From Ulvibacterium marinum (GTDB lineage: Bacteria; Bacteroidota; Bacteroidia; Flavobacteriales; Flavobacteriaceae), in NCBI RefSeq assembly GCF_003626755.1, contig NZ_RBCJ01000005.1, positions 417,491 through 481,490 of the forward strand: a stretch of DNA of 64,000 nucleotides, read 5' to 3'. The translations under genes and the position numbers were made by a program. Shown here piece by piece: positions 37,084 to 45,347 of the stretch. The notes under the pieces are model-generated. The model made no database searches and had not been told where the DNA came from. It saw only the letters and a program-made list of their open reading frames with translations. The first letter of the stretch is position 1; each line of letters begins with the position of its first letter.

Positions 37084-38394
37084 TTAGGATAAATATCTGC
37101 TAAAACGATTTACGTCTACAGTAGCCTTAAGATCATGTAATAGATTGTATAGGCCAAAAAAAGTACGGTTCATATACAAAAAGTGTTTTGATCCTCGATT
37201 ACCGTTCATTTTTCGTATTTGGCCATCCTTGGAGTAACGTTCGCTTAAATCGGCAATTTTGAGCCAAAAATCGTCTGCGCCAAAATCAAAATATTCTTCA
37301 TTAAAAGGTGAAGTAAAAAGTGTCAACATTTCTTTGAAAAGGGCCTTGAAGAACTTAAGCTCTTCCGGAGAATCGGTCTGGGTCAAAATTTCGAGCTCAT
37401 ATAGTTTTTCCATAAAAATGGTATCGTTCTCGATATTTTCCTTTTTGGCCAATTCAAAATATGGTGTATAAAATTCATCCGGGACCTCCTTGATGCACCC
37501 AAAATCAATGGCTATTAATGTTTCTTTATCGCTAACCAAGAAGTTGCCGGGATGGGGATCAGCGTGTACCTTACGTAATCCATGAATTTGAAACATATAA
37601 AAATCCCATAGGGTCTGCCCCAATTTGTTCCCTAGTTCTTTTGGAAACCCGGACTTGGAAAACTCGCTGAGATGTTGCCCATGCATCCAATCCATGGTAA
37701 TGATACGCTCGCTGGACAATTCTTCATAATATTGCGGAAATTCCAAATTGGGAATCACTTCACAGGCCTCGGTAATTTCCTTGCTCTGGCGTATTTCAAG
37801 AATATAATTGGTTTCTTCAATCAATTTGTGTTCGACTTCCTTAAAATATTTGTCTGAATCTTTTCCCTGAAGATTAAACATTCTAATTGCAATGGGCCTA
37901 ACCAAGGCCAAGTCGCTACTTATGCTTTCAGCAACACCTGGATATTGTATCTTAACCGCCAATTCCTTACCATCCTTGGTCGCCTTGTGCACCTGCCCTA
38001 TACTTGCCGCATTAATGGAATCGCGTTCAAAACTATCAAAAATCTCTTCGGGGTATTTGTTTAGGTACTTTTTAAAAGTTTTGCGGACCAAGGGGGCCGA
38101 AAGCGGTGGGACAGAAAATTGCGAAAGTGAAAATTTGTCAACGTAAGCCCTGGGCAGTAAGTTTTTTTCCATGCTCAGCATCTGGGCCACCTTAAGCGCA
38201 CTGCCTTTTAGGCTCTTTAATCCATCGTAGATGTCCTCCGCATTATCCTCGTTCAACTTGTCCTTGGAAAGTTCCGGGTTTACAAGTTTTTTTCCATAAT
38301 ACTTTACGTAGTTGCCTCCTATCTTTACACCGGTCTTTACCAGTTTACTTGCCCGTTCTATTTTTCCCGTAGGTATTTTGTCCAGTGTTTTCAA
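37084..38394 (-). CDS. ABC1/AarF/UbiB-family protein kinase-like protein
   Basis: 436 residues. It has an ABC1 kinase core: KGSALKVAQMLSMEKNLLPR (KxGQ-like), INAASIGQVHKATKDGKELAVKIQYPG (A-rich loop and Lys), and DPHPGNFLVSDKETLIAIDFG (catalytic loop and DFG). UbiB-type proteins act in quinone or other lipid metabolism; no long C-terminal membrane segments are seen. It is the second gene of a two-gene unit behind the TetR-type regulator, 24 bp away, a pairing common in Flavobacteriia. Confidence 0.88.
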   Translation of the reverse strand: MKTLDKIPTGKIERASKLVKTGVKIGGNYVKYYGKKLVNPELSKDKLNEDNAEDIYDGLKSLKGSALKVAQMLSMEKNLLPRAYVDKFSLSQFSVPPLSAPLVRKTFKKYLNKYPEEIFDSFERDSINAASIGQVHKATKDGKELAVKIQYPGVAESISSDLALVRPIAIRMFNLQGKDSDKYFKEVEHKLIEETNYILEIRQSKEITEACEVIPNLEFPQYYEELSSERIITMDWMHGQHLSEFSKSGFPKELGNKLGQTLWDFYMFQIHGLRKVHADPHPGNFLVSDKETLIAIDFGCIKEVPDEFYTPYFELAKKENIENDTIFMEKLYELEILTQTDSPEELKFFKALFKEMLTLFTSPFNEEYFDFGADDFWLKIADLSERYSKDGQIRKMNGNRGSKHFLYMNRTFFGLYNLLHDLKATVDVNRFSRYLS

Positions 38395-38418
38395 TAGTAT
38401 CCAATCTATTTGAATAGG

Positions 38419-39078
38419 TTATGCAAAAGTTTCTTTATAGAGGAATTTTCCAAAATCCACAATATTTTCCAACGGTGTGTTGTCAAATACATCAAAAATG
38501 GTATTAATGGATTTTTCAATGGCCATGTCCGTTTTTTCGAACCCGGCGGATTCATCATTCATCCAAAATCTCAGTACAAACAGGAATTGGAGCCAGGCAC
38601 CCTCAGAAAATAGCTGGGGATTATGTTTGGTCAGCTTAAGGGATTTTTCGGAGTTACCATCCTCAATAAGATCCTTGGCAAATTCCTTAATGTGCTTTCT
38701 AAGCCCCTTTAACTGGGCCAAATTCTTTAACGGACTTTTATCTTCCTTAAGGGTAAAGAGCACGTAACTTCTATTTAAGGTGAGTAGTTCAAAAAAAGAG
38801 TAGAAGAATGTGAGCATTTTGTCCCTATTGGAAAACTGCCCATATTCTTTATTTTTTTGAATTAAATTTTCGGTGTTTGTATAAAACTGTTCCCAGATGT
38901 TTTTTTGCAATCCTTCCAAAGAACCGAAGTATTGATAGAATTCGGCTTCTTCGATACCATTGGACTTGCAAAACTTGTAAATGGATTTTGGAACTGATTC
39001 ATGCTCCAATACATATTCCATATACAGTGATATGATTTCATCTTTAGATGTTCTCTTTGTTTTTGCCTTTGTTGCCAT
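38419..39078 (-). CDS. TetR/AcrR-family transcriptional regulator
   Basis: 219 residues. The N-terminal region (about 12-60, EIISLYMEYVLEHESVP then SIYKFCKSNGIEEAEFYQYFG) is a TetR helix-turn-helix, though the DNA-reading helix is less conserved than average. The C-terminal part is helical and would bind a ligand. It precedes the ABC1 kinase gene by 24 bp, and it has a long leader containing a short ORF and a terminator hairpin (39161-39279). Confidence 0.8.
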   Translation of the reverse strand: MATKAKTKRTSKDEIISLYMEYVLEHESVPKSIYKFCKSNGIEEAEFYQYFGSLEGLQKNIWEQFYTNTENLIQKNKEYGQFSNRDKMLTFFYSFFELLTLNRSYVLFTLKEDKSPLKNLAQLKGLRKHIKEFAKDLIEDGNSEKSLKLTKHNPQLFSEGAWLQFLFVLRFWMNDESAGFEKTDMAIEKSINTIFDVFDNTPLENIVDFGKFLYKETFA

Positions 39079-39437
39079 GGTTTCTTATTTATAATGTATA
39101 AAGGTACTACTACAGGATTTGGATTTGTGTTAATGGAATACAAAATCCCCATCCTAAACAAAAACGTGCCCTCACAACGGAGAGCACGTTTTCAAACAAC
39201 CTAACCAATAAATAATCAAACGTGATTATAGAATTAAAATTCTCATAGCAATTTTTCTTCCTAATCATGGGTAAAGATACATAATGTTTAATTAATTTTA
39301 AAAATAATTAAACAAAAGTGGTGTTAAAGTTTGTGTTAAAATCTCGCGTCCTATAATATGTCAGTTTGTCACTTTGGTAGAGTATGGTATTTTTTTTGAC
39401 TGCCTGATATCTATTAACGTTAAAAAAACATACAACA
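39079..39437. other. 359-bp divergent gap between TetR and htpG
   Basis: The stretch is AT-rich. On the minus strand it holds a six-codon ORF and a terminator hairpin (39161-39279) ahead of the TetR gene. On the plus strand it holds an 8-bp direct repeat (TGTCAGTT then TGTCACTT, 39359-39374) upstream of htpG. No other gene is seen. Confidence 0.6.
39161..39279 (-). promoter_or_regulatory. Candidate leader-ORF attenuator ahead of TetR-ABC1 kinase operon
   Basis: In transcript order: a promoter-like TATCTTTA (39279-39272, 7 of 8 bases of TAnnTTTG); a six-codon ORF MRILIL with stop (39246-39226); and a hairpin with arms GCACGTTTT (39184-39192) and AAAACGTGC (39161-39169) on the plus strand. On the minus strand the hairpin is followed by a T-rich run. 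The TetR start is 83 nt further on. Leader ORF plus terminator is the usual layout of an attenuator; this is inference from layout only. Confidence 0.45.
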
Positions 39438-41324
39438 ATGGCAACAGGCAAGATCAATGTTTCGGTAGATAACATTTTTCCTCTCATAAAAAAGTTTTTG
39501 TACAGCGACCACGAGATATTTCTTAGGGAGCTCATATCCAACGCTACAGATGCAACCCTAAAGCTCAAGCACTTAACTTCTATAGGTGAGGCCAAAGTGG
39601 AATATGGAAACCCCATTATAGAAATAAAAGTAGATAAGGAGGGAAAAAAGCTGCACATCATTGATCAAGGACTTGGAATGACCGAGGAAGAGGTAAAAAA
39701 ATATATCAATGAGGTCGCCTTTTCCGGAGCGGAGGAGTTCTTGGACAAATACAAGGACGCAGAAAAGGATGCCGGTATTATAGGACACTTTGGGCTCGGG
39801 TTCTATTCTTCCTTTATGGTAGCCGACAAAGTGGAGATCATCACCAAAAGTTATAAAGATGAGCCGGCGGTACACTGGTCCTGCGACGGTTCCCCCGAGT
39901 TTAGCTTAAAGAAAGGAAAAAAGGAAGAAAGAGGTACTGAAATTATTCTTCATATTGCGGAAGATTCCACTGAATTTCTTGAAGATAACAGAATAAGTGA
40001 ACTGTTGCGCAAGTACAACAAGTTTATGCCCATACCCATAAAGTTCGGAACACGCACTGAAACTTTACCAAAGCCAGAGGATGCCAAGGAAGACGATCCC
40101 GCACCTACCCAGGAGGTGGATAATTTTGTGAACAACCCCAATCCTGCATGGACCAAGCAGCCCACTGAACTGGAAGACAAGGACTATAAGGAGTTCTACA
40201 GGGAATTGTATCCCATGCAATTTGAGGAGCCTTTGTTTCACATCCACTTAAATGTGGATTATCCCTTTAATCTTACGGGAATATTATATTTTCCAAAGCT
40301 GACAAACGATTTGAATATTCAGAAAGATCGCATTCAGCTCTACCAAAATCAGGTATTCGTAACGGATAACGTAGAGGGTATCGTCCCTGAATTTCTAACC
40401 ATGCTTAGAGGTGTCATAGATTCTCCGGATATTCCGTTGAACGTATCCCGGTCTTACCTACAGGCGGATGGCGCAGTTAAGAAAATATCCTCCTACATTA
40501 CCCGAAAAGTAGCGGACAAATTGAACTCGCTCTTTAAAAACGATCGGGAGGAGTTCGAAAAGAAATGGAACGATATTAAAATCGTTATCGAATACGGTAT
40601 GTTGTCCGAAGATAAATTCTTTGAGAAAGCCGAAAAATTTGCACTTTATCCAACCGTGGATGGCAACTATTATACCTTTGAGGAACTCCAGGAAAAAGTT
40701 AAGGCCAATCAAACGGACAAGGACGAAAAATTGATATTGCTATATGCATCGAACCAAGAAGAACAGCATAGCTATATTGAAGCTGCAAAAGCAAAAGGCT
40801 ATGAAGTATTGCTATTGGATTCGCCTATCATTTCCCATCTAATGCAAAAGCTGGAGACTTCCAAAGAAAAGCTCTCCTTTGCACGCGTTGATGCCGATCA
40901 CTTGGATAATCTTATTAAAAAGGAGGATACTCAAATTTCCAAATTGTCCGATGAAGAGAAAGAAAAACTCAAGACAAATTTGGAAGAGGTGATCGAAGAT
41001 AAAAAATATACCGTTCAACTCGAATCCATGGATAGCGATGCATCACCATTTATCATCACGGAGCCTGAGTTTATGCGGCGTATGAAGGAAATGCAGCAGA
41101 CCGGCGGCGGTGGTATGTTCGGTATGGGCAATATGCCGGAAATGTATAACCTTATCGTAAACACCAATCATGAGCTGGTGAGTGAAATCTTGAATACCAA
41201 AACAGCCAAGAAAAGAGAACGATTGATCAACCAATCCATAGATTTGGCCAGACTCTCCAAGGGGCTTCTTAAGGGTGAGGAACTGACCAATTTCATTAAG
41301 CGTAGCTATGAGATGGTGAAATAG
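39438..41324 (+). CDS. htpG: Molecular chaperone HtpG (Hsp90)
   Basis: 628 residues. The GHKL ATP-binding domain shows FLRELISNATDATLKLKHL (ATP-lid Asn), IIDQGLGMTEEE and GHFGLGFYSSFMVADKVEI. The middle domain has YPFNLTGILYFPKL and IPLNVSRSYLQAD, and the dimerisation domain is C-terminal. An insertion rich in Pro and Asp (about 215-240) links N and middle domains. The length is normal. It is a stress chaperone of the cytoplasm, with a terminator just after it (41350-41386). Confidence 0.96.
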   Translation: MATGKINVSVDNIFPLIKKFLYSDHEIFLRELISNATDATLKLKHLTSIGEAKVEYGNPIIEIKVDKEGKKLHIIDQGLGMTEEEVKKYINEVAFSGAEEFLDKYKDAEKDAGIIGHFGLGFYSSFMVADKVEIITKSYKDEPAVHWSCDGSPEFSLKKGKKEERGTEIILHIAEDSTEFLEDNRISELLRKYNKFMPIPIKFGTRTETLPKPEDAKEDDPAPTQEVDNFVNNPNPAWTKQPTELEDKDYKEFYRELYPMQFEEPLFHIHLNVDYPFNLTGILYFPKLTNDLNIQKDRIQLYQNQVFVTDNVEGIVPEFLTMLRGVIDSPDIPLNVSRSYLQADGAVKKISSYITRKVADKLNSLFKNDREEFEKKWNDIKIVIEYGMLSEDKFFEKAEKFALYPTVDGNYYTFEELQEKVKANQTDKDEKLILLYASNQEEQHSYIEAAKAKGYEVLLLDSPIISHLMQKLETSKEKLSFARVDADHLDNLIKKEDTQISKLSDEEKEKLKTNLEEVIEDKKYTVQLESMDSDASPFIITEPEFMRRMKEMQQTGGGGMFGMGNMPEMYNLIVNTNHELVSEILNTKTAKKRERLINQSIDLARLSKGLLKGEELTNFIKRSYEMVK

Positions 41325-41349
41325 AAATTGAAATTATAGAAATAACATA

Positions 41350-41386
41350 AACCGCCCGGTTTTCTTGATTGTTGAAACGGGCGGTT
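41350..41386 (+). terminator. Intrinsic terminator of htpG
   Basis: AACCGCCCGGTTT (41350-41362) pairs with AAACGGGCGGTT (41375-41386), one bulged G, and a run of T follows. It lies 26 bp after the htpG stop codon. Confidence 0.85.
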
Positions 41387-41450
41387 TTTTATTGCGCAAT
41401 AAACGCTATCTTTCGTTTAATTATGTCCAACCCGTTTAATCTAAATGTAG

Positions 41451-42638
41451 ATGTCTTCCTTTAATAAATACCTTTGTACCTTTTTAATATTGAGTTTGGC
41501 CCTTTTGAATTTTAATTGCAAAACGGAAAAGAAGAAAGGATTGTCCAAAGAAGAAATCTCCGAAGACTTAAAAGAAATGCCAACAATACAAAAAAGTACA
41601 TACGGTACAACACCAGAAGGTGAGCGAGTGGATCTTTACACCTTAAAAAATAGTAATGGGGTGACCGTGGACATTATTACTTATGGTGGCATTATTACTT
41701 CCCTGAAAGTTCCCAACAAACAAGGAGATTTTAAAAACATCGTCCTAGGTTATGATTCATTGGACCTTTATGTGGAAAAAAACCCATTCTTTGGTGCCTT
41801 GGTAGGCCGGTATGGAAATCGGATTGCGGACGCTAAATTTACCCTTGAAGGAGTAAAGTATTCCTTGGCCAAAAACAATGGAGACAACCATCTTCATGGA
41901 GGAAAAAAAGGGTTCGACAAGGTGGTGTGGAAAGCATCCGAAGAAAAGGAAGAGGATTTCGTCGCTTTAAAATTATCCTATATCAGCAAGGATATGGAAG
42001 AAGGCTATCCCGGAAATCTTGATGTTTTGGTCACCTATATATTAACAAATGATGATACCTTGAAAGTACTTTATGAGGCGACTACGGATAAAACCACCAT
42101 AGTAAACCTTACACAACATTCATATTTTAATCTTTCAGGGGATTTTTCAAAAACCATCTTAGATCATGAAATGATGCTTAATGCGGACCATTACCTGCCT
42201 GTGGATAACGAATTGATTCCTTTAGGGGAATTGGCTCCTGTGGGGGGAACTCCCTTCGATTTTACCACTCCAAAGCCTATTGGCGCCGACATTGAAAAAG
42301 ACCACGAGCAAGTAAAAATAGGCCTGGGATATGACCACTGTTGGGTTTTGAATGGGCAAAATGACGGTTTAAGGTCAATTGCAAGAGTCCATCATCCAGA
42401 GAGTGGAAGAGTTATGGAAGTTTTTTCAACCGAACCCGGAGTTCAATTTTATACCAGTAATTTCTTAGATGGTACGCTACCTAAAAAAGGTGGTGGTTTC
42501 TATGCCCAAAGAAGTGGTTTTTGTCTAGAAACACAACATTATCCAGATTCTCCCAATAAACCGGACTTTCCCTCCGTTGTGCTAAATACTGGGGACAAGT
42601 ATACTTCTGAAACATCATTCCAGTTTTCCGTGAAGTAA
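41451..42638 (+). CDS. galM: Aldose 1-epimerase (mutarotase), lipoprotein
   Basis: 395 residues with a lipoprotein signal (LALLNFNC, Cys23), so it is exported rather than cytoplasmic. The GalM fold is shown by TYGGIITSLKVPNKQG, FGALVGRYGNRIADAKF, NNGDNHLHGGKKGFDKVVW (active-site His), TQHSYFNLSGD (second His) and a late YTSNFLDG with acidic base region. It interconverts alpha and beta sugar anomers. The next gene, convergent, is a Tat-exported isomerase, which would fit periplasmic sugar handling. Confidence 0.9.
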   Translation: MSSFNKYLCTFLILSLALLNFNCKTEKKKGLSKEEISEDLKEMPTIQKSTYGTTPEGERVDLYTLKNSNGVTVDIITYGGIITSLKVPNKQGDFKNIVLGYDSLDLYVEKNPFFGALVGRYGNRIADAKFTLEGVKYSLAKNNGDNHLHGGKKGFDKVVWKASEEKEEDFVALKLSYISKDMEEGYPGNLDVLVTYILTNDDTLKVLYEATTDKTTIVNLTQHSYFNLSGDFSKTILDHEMMLNADHYLPVDNELIPLGELAPVGGTPFDFTTPKPIGADIEKDHEQVKIGLGYDHCWVLNGQNDGLRSIARVHHPESGRVMEVFSTEPGVQFYTSNFLDGTLPKKGGGFYAQRSGFCLETQHYPDSPNKPDFPSVVLNTGDKYTSETSFQFSVK

Positions 42639-42775
42639 TGCGGCATCCTTAAATCAGTTGCCCAGAGGTACCAAAGAAGCATTCGATTCAGCAACCATAT
42701 AAAAAGGAATATTCGTTTAACCTATGGTTCCTTTCTTGGAAGGTCAAATTGTATTGAAAAGCAAATAGTTAGGCT

Positions 42776-43639
42776 TTACAGATTTTTCAAATAGGCAACA
42801 CTTCCCTCAAGTGTACCGGGGTTGGACTCCATTTCAACATAAACTACTTCAAGTCCACCTTTTTTTGAAGCCTCAAAAAATTCTTTCCAATCCGTAATAC
42901 CTTGTCCTAGGACAATTTCCTTAGTGGTATCGCTAGGTGAATAGTCCTGAAGATGTGCAGATATAAATCTTCCCGGATATTTTTCAAAATAGGTAGCTGC
43001 TTTGTACCCCAGGGTAATAACCGCCGTTTGAAATTGCATTTTCACAAGGTCGGAATCCAACTCCTCTAGCAATATATCGTATTCAGGCCTTCCGTTAAAC
43101 TCATGTTCAAACTCCACATTATGATTGTGGTACCCGGTAACTAAACCACCGGCCTTTATTTTCCTTCCCATCTCGTTCAGTTCATCACACTTTTGTTTTA
43201 CCTCATCCAATGTTGGTGCATCCAGGCCGCCGGAACAGACAAAGTGCTTTAACCCCAATTGATTGGCGAAATCTATGCGTTCCTCCAAATTGGTCCGCAT
43301 CTCCCTAAACGTGAAATGACTGCTGTGACATTGAATACCCGTATCCGAAATAATCTTTTTTAGTTCCGTTCCCGAATATTTCGCAAGCGGCTCAAAAGGC
43401 CCTTTATAACCCGAAGGGGAGCACATTTCAACATGTTCATACCCAAATCCCACCATTTCACTCAAGGTCTTGGTAATATCTTTTCCTATGGCCTCCCTAA
43501 GTACATAGGATTGAAATCCAATGGGCTGTTTAACTATATTAGTAGTCCCTAAGGCATAGGAAGCATGCGGAATTTGGGACATTACCGCCATGGATGCCAT
43601 TCCCATTCCACTTTTTGTCAAAAACTGTCTTCTTTTCAT
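42776..43639 (-). CDS. Tat-exported sugar phosphate isomerase/epimerase family protein
   Basis: 287 residues. A Tat-type signal opens the protein (KRRQFLTKSG, then a hydrophobic Ala/Met segment). It is a TIM barrel of the xylose isomerase-like family: QPIGFQSYVLREAI, FGYEHVEMCSPSG, CSGGLDAPTLDE, TGYHNHNVEFEHEF and ISAHLQDYS keep Glu, His and Asp ligands. The substrate is unknown. It is related to the 349-residue protein at 5428. Confidence 0.84.
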   Translation of the reverse strand: MKRRQFLTKSGMGMASMAVMSQIPHASYALGTTNIVKQPIGFQSYVLREAIGKDITKTLSEMVGFGYEHVEMCSPSGYKGPFEPLAKYSGTELKKIISDTGIQCHSSHFTFREMRTNLEERIDFANQLGLKHFVCSGGLDAPTLDEVKQKCDELNEMGRKIKAGGLVTGYHNHNVEFEHEFNGRPEYDILLEELDSDLVKMQFQTAVITLGYKAATYFEKYPGRFISAHLQDYSPSDTTKEIVLGQGITDWKEFFEASKKGGLEVVYVEMESNPGTLEGSVAYLKNL

Positions 43640-43773
43640 TTTGAGGTGTCGGTGTTGTTAGAACAAACAAGGTACTGTTCTAAATCGGATTTACCAATTA
43701 ACGGATTCCATAAATATAATAGACCATACTTTACAGATAAGCATCTAGAATATTTCAAAAAGGATGAGGGAGA

Positions 43774-44193
43774 TTATTCAATATTAAATTGTTTGTTCCA
43801 ATGTGTTTTCAATAAATAGACTTGCACGGAGAAAAAAATAGCCAAACTTAAGAATCCATACATCAAAGCATCCGGAAGCTTAAAACCATTCAACATGTTA
43901 ATCAATCCGTCCACATTGAAAAAATCAAAATTCCATGTAGGCAGATTTACCGACCCTAAATTTTTGGGTTCGATAAAGATATAGCCAAAGAATACGGCCA
44001 ATAAAACTCCGGAGACCCACCATACATAACTCGGAATTAAGGGATTATATGAAAATATTCTTGCCCTTTGGCTATCCTTTTGGATCTTTGAGATAACCGA
44101 AGTTGTAAAATTGGCTGACGGCTCCTCTAAACCGGCCTCTTGGATTATTTCCTTATAAAAAGCTTCCAATGCTTTGTTTTCATCCTTTTCCAT
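43774..44193 (-). CDS. Putative anti-sigma factor (two membrane segments)
   Basis: 139 residues. Residues of about 1-45 are soluble and helical (ALEAFYKEIIQEAGLEEPSA), followed by two hydrophobic segments (YVWWVSGVLLAVFFGYIFI and LMYGFLSLAIFFSVQVYLL). No zinc anti-sigma motif (HxxxCxxC) is seen. It starts 6 bp after the ECF sigma stop codon; the context and topology suggest a membrane anti-sigma partner, but sequence alone does not prove it. Confidence 0.65.
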   Translation of the reverse strand: MEKDENKALEAFYKEIIQEAGLEEPSANFTTSVISKIQKDSQRARIFSYNPLIPSYVWWVSGVLLAVFFGYIFIEPKNLGSVNLPTWNFDFFNVDGLINMLNGFKLPDALMYGFLSLAIFFSVQVYLLKTHWNKQFNIE

Positions 44194-44199
44194 GATCCC

Positions 44200-44763
44200 T
44201 TAAATTTTCTCTTGCAATTTATCCTTTAAAATTCCTCCTAGTCGTTTCCGCGCCCGGAACAACTTTACCTTCAATGTATCCGGACTTGCGTCCATTACTT
44301 TGGAAATTTCCTTTAAGGAAAGCTCTTCAAAATAATGTAATGTAAGTATAGTGGCATAGTCGGGCGGCAATTTTTTCATGGCTTTTTTGAGGGTATATTT
44401 TCGGTCATCCATTTCAAATTGGTCCATGACATCCTCCAGATTTGCCTTATTGTGTTCAGCATATTCCTCTATTAATGTGGTTTCCGGGACTCTTCCTAAT
44501 CGCTTTATATAATCCAGACTTCGGTTGTAGGCTATTTTATAGACCCAAGTTGAAAACTTGGAATCCCCCTTGAATCCCGGTAATGCCTTATATACCTTTA
44601 GAAAGGTATCCTGTGCCACCTCTTCCGCCTCCTCATTATTCCTTACCATACGCACCGCCAAGGTATAGACCATATGCTTATAACGGTCTACCAAAACCGA
44701 AAAGGCATTGGTATCCCCTTTGATAACTTTATCAATATAATATTGGTCTTGTTGAAGGCTCAT
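44200..44763 (-). CDS. ECF-type RNA polymerase sigma factor (sigma-70 family)
   Basis: 187 residues. Region 2 (about 10-85) has FSVLVDRYKHMVYTLAVRMV, AEEVAQDTFLKVYKALP and FSTWVYKIAYNRSLDYIKR. Region 4 (about 125-180) has LPPDYATILTLHYFEELSL and KEISKVMDASPDTLKVKLFRARKRL. It is a small extracytoplasmic-function sigma factor. Its ATG lies 8 nt downstream of a promoter box of the mirror pair at 44771-44861, so it is probably autoregulated and its mRNA may be nearly leaderless. Confidence 0.93.
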   Translation of the reverse strand: MSLQQDQYYIDKVIKGDTNAFSVLVDRYKHMVYTLAVRMVRNNEEAEEVAQDTFLKVYKALPGFKGDSKFSTWVYKIAYNRSLDYIKRLGRVPETTLIEEYAEHNKANLEDVMDQFEMDDRKYTLKKAMKKLPPDYATILTLHYFEELSLKEISKVMDASPDTLKVKLFRARKRLGGILKDKLQEKI

Positions 44764-44770
44764 TACATCT

Positions 44771-44861
44771 CATAGGACATTGAAGTTACGAAGTAGGTTA
44801 CACTTTTTTGAAAAAAAAATATCATTTTGTGTAACCTTGAAAAAGTAATGGCAGTCCTATG
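44771..44861. promoter_or_regulatory. Mirror-image divergent ECF-type promoter pair
   Basis: Plus strand: GTGTAACCT (44829-44837), 16 nt, GTCCTATG (44854-44861). Minus strand: the exact reverse complements AGGTTACAC (44795-44803) and CATAGGAC (44771-44778), again 16 nt apart. The two boxes with equal spacing on both strands look like -35 and -10 elements of an ECF sigma factor, one reading into DUF6249 and one into the sigma gene itself. The symmetry centre is at 44816. Confidence 0.75.
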
Positions 44862-44923
44862 GGATGAACAAGTTTAATTTATCAATCGAATCACCCAAAA
44901 GGGGTAAACTAAAAACAAATCAT

Positions 44924-45277
44924 ATGGCAGCAGCAATTTTAATACCTATTAGCTTTTTTTTGGTGGTCTTTGCGATTACCTACCTCCACTATTCCACGAG
45001 AAATAAGGAACGTTTGGCCCTTATCGAAAAAGGGGCGGACGCCAGCATCTTTGTTAAGGGAAAAAGGGAAAGACCTTCCGCCGTCTGGAAAATTCTCATT
45101 TTAAACCTTGCCCTTTTGCTCATGGGTATTGGTTCTGGAATCGTAATCGGAGGTTTTATGGGCAACAATTTGAACGTGGATTGGGGAGTAGCCATGTCCG
45201 GATCTATCTTTCTTATGGCCGGAACCGGACTTTTGGTAGGCTTCTTTTTGACCAAAAAAATGGATAAGGAAGATTAG
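44924..45277 (+). CDS. DUF6249 family membrane protein
   Basis: 117 residues from the ATG at 44924. An upstream ATG (44864) is 2 nt after the promoter -10 box and would lie before the expected transcript start, so the inner start is chosen. The N-terminal segment AAAILIPISFFLVVFAITYL is a membrane helix, followed by ERLALIEKGADASIFVKGK (typical of DUF6249) and two more hydrophobic segments. It is probably under control of the neighbouring sigma factor. Confidence 0.75.
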   Translation: MAAAILIPISFFLVVFAITYLHYSTRNKERLALIEKGADASIFVKGKRERPSAVWKILILNLALLLMGIGSGIVIGGFMGNNLNVDWGVAMSGSIFLMAGTGLLVGFFLTKKMDKED

Positions 45278-45306
45278 GAAATCATTTATTCTGTTAAAAC
45301 ATGATT

Positions 45307-45336
45307 AAAACCATCGTATAACCACGGTGGTTTTTT
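45307..45336 (+). terminator. Terminator of the DUF6249 gene
   Basis: AAAACCATCG (45307-45316) pairs with CGGTGGTTTT (45325-45334, one T-G wobble), followed by TTTT. It lies about 30 bp after the stop codon. Confidence 0.75.
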
Positions 45337-45347
45337 ATTTTTAGGGA

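Noticed and set aside
44864..44923. N-terminal extension of the DUF6249 protein
   Set aside because: The upstream ATG lies 2 nt after the -10 box, so it would precede the transcript start.
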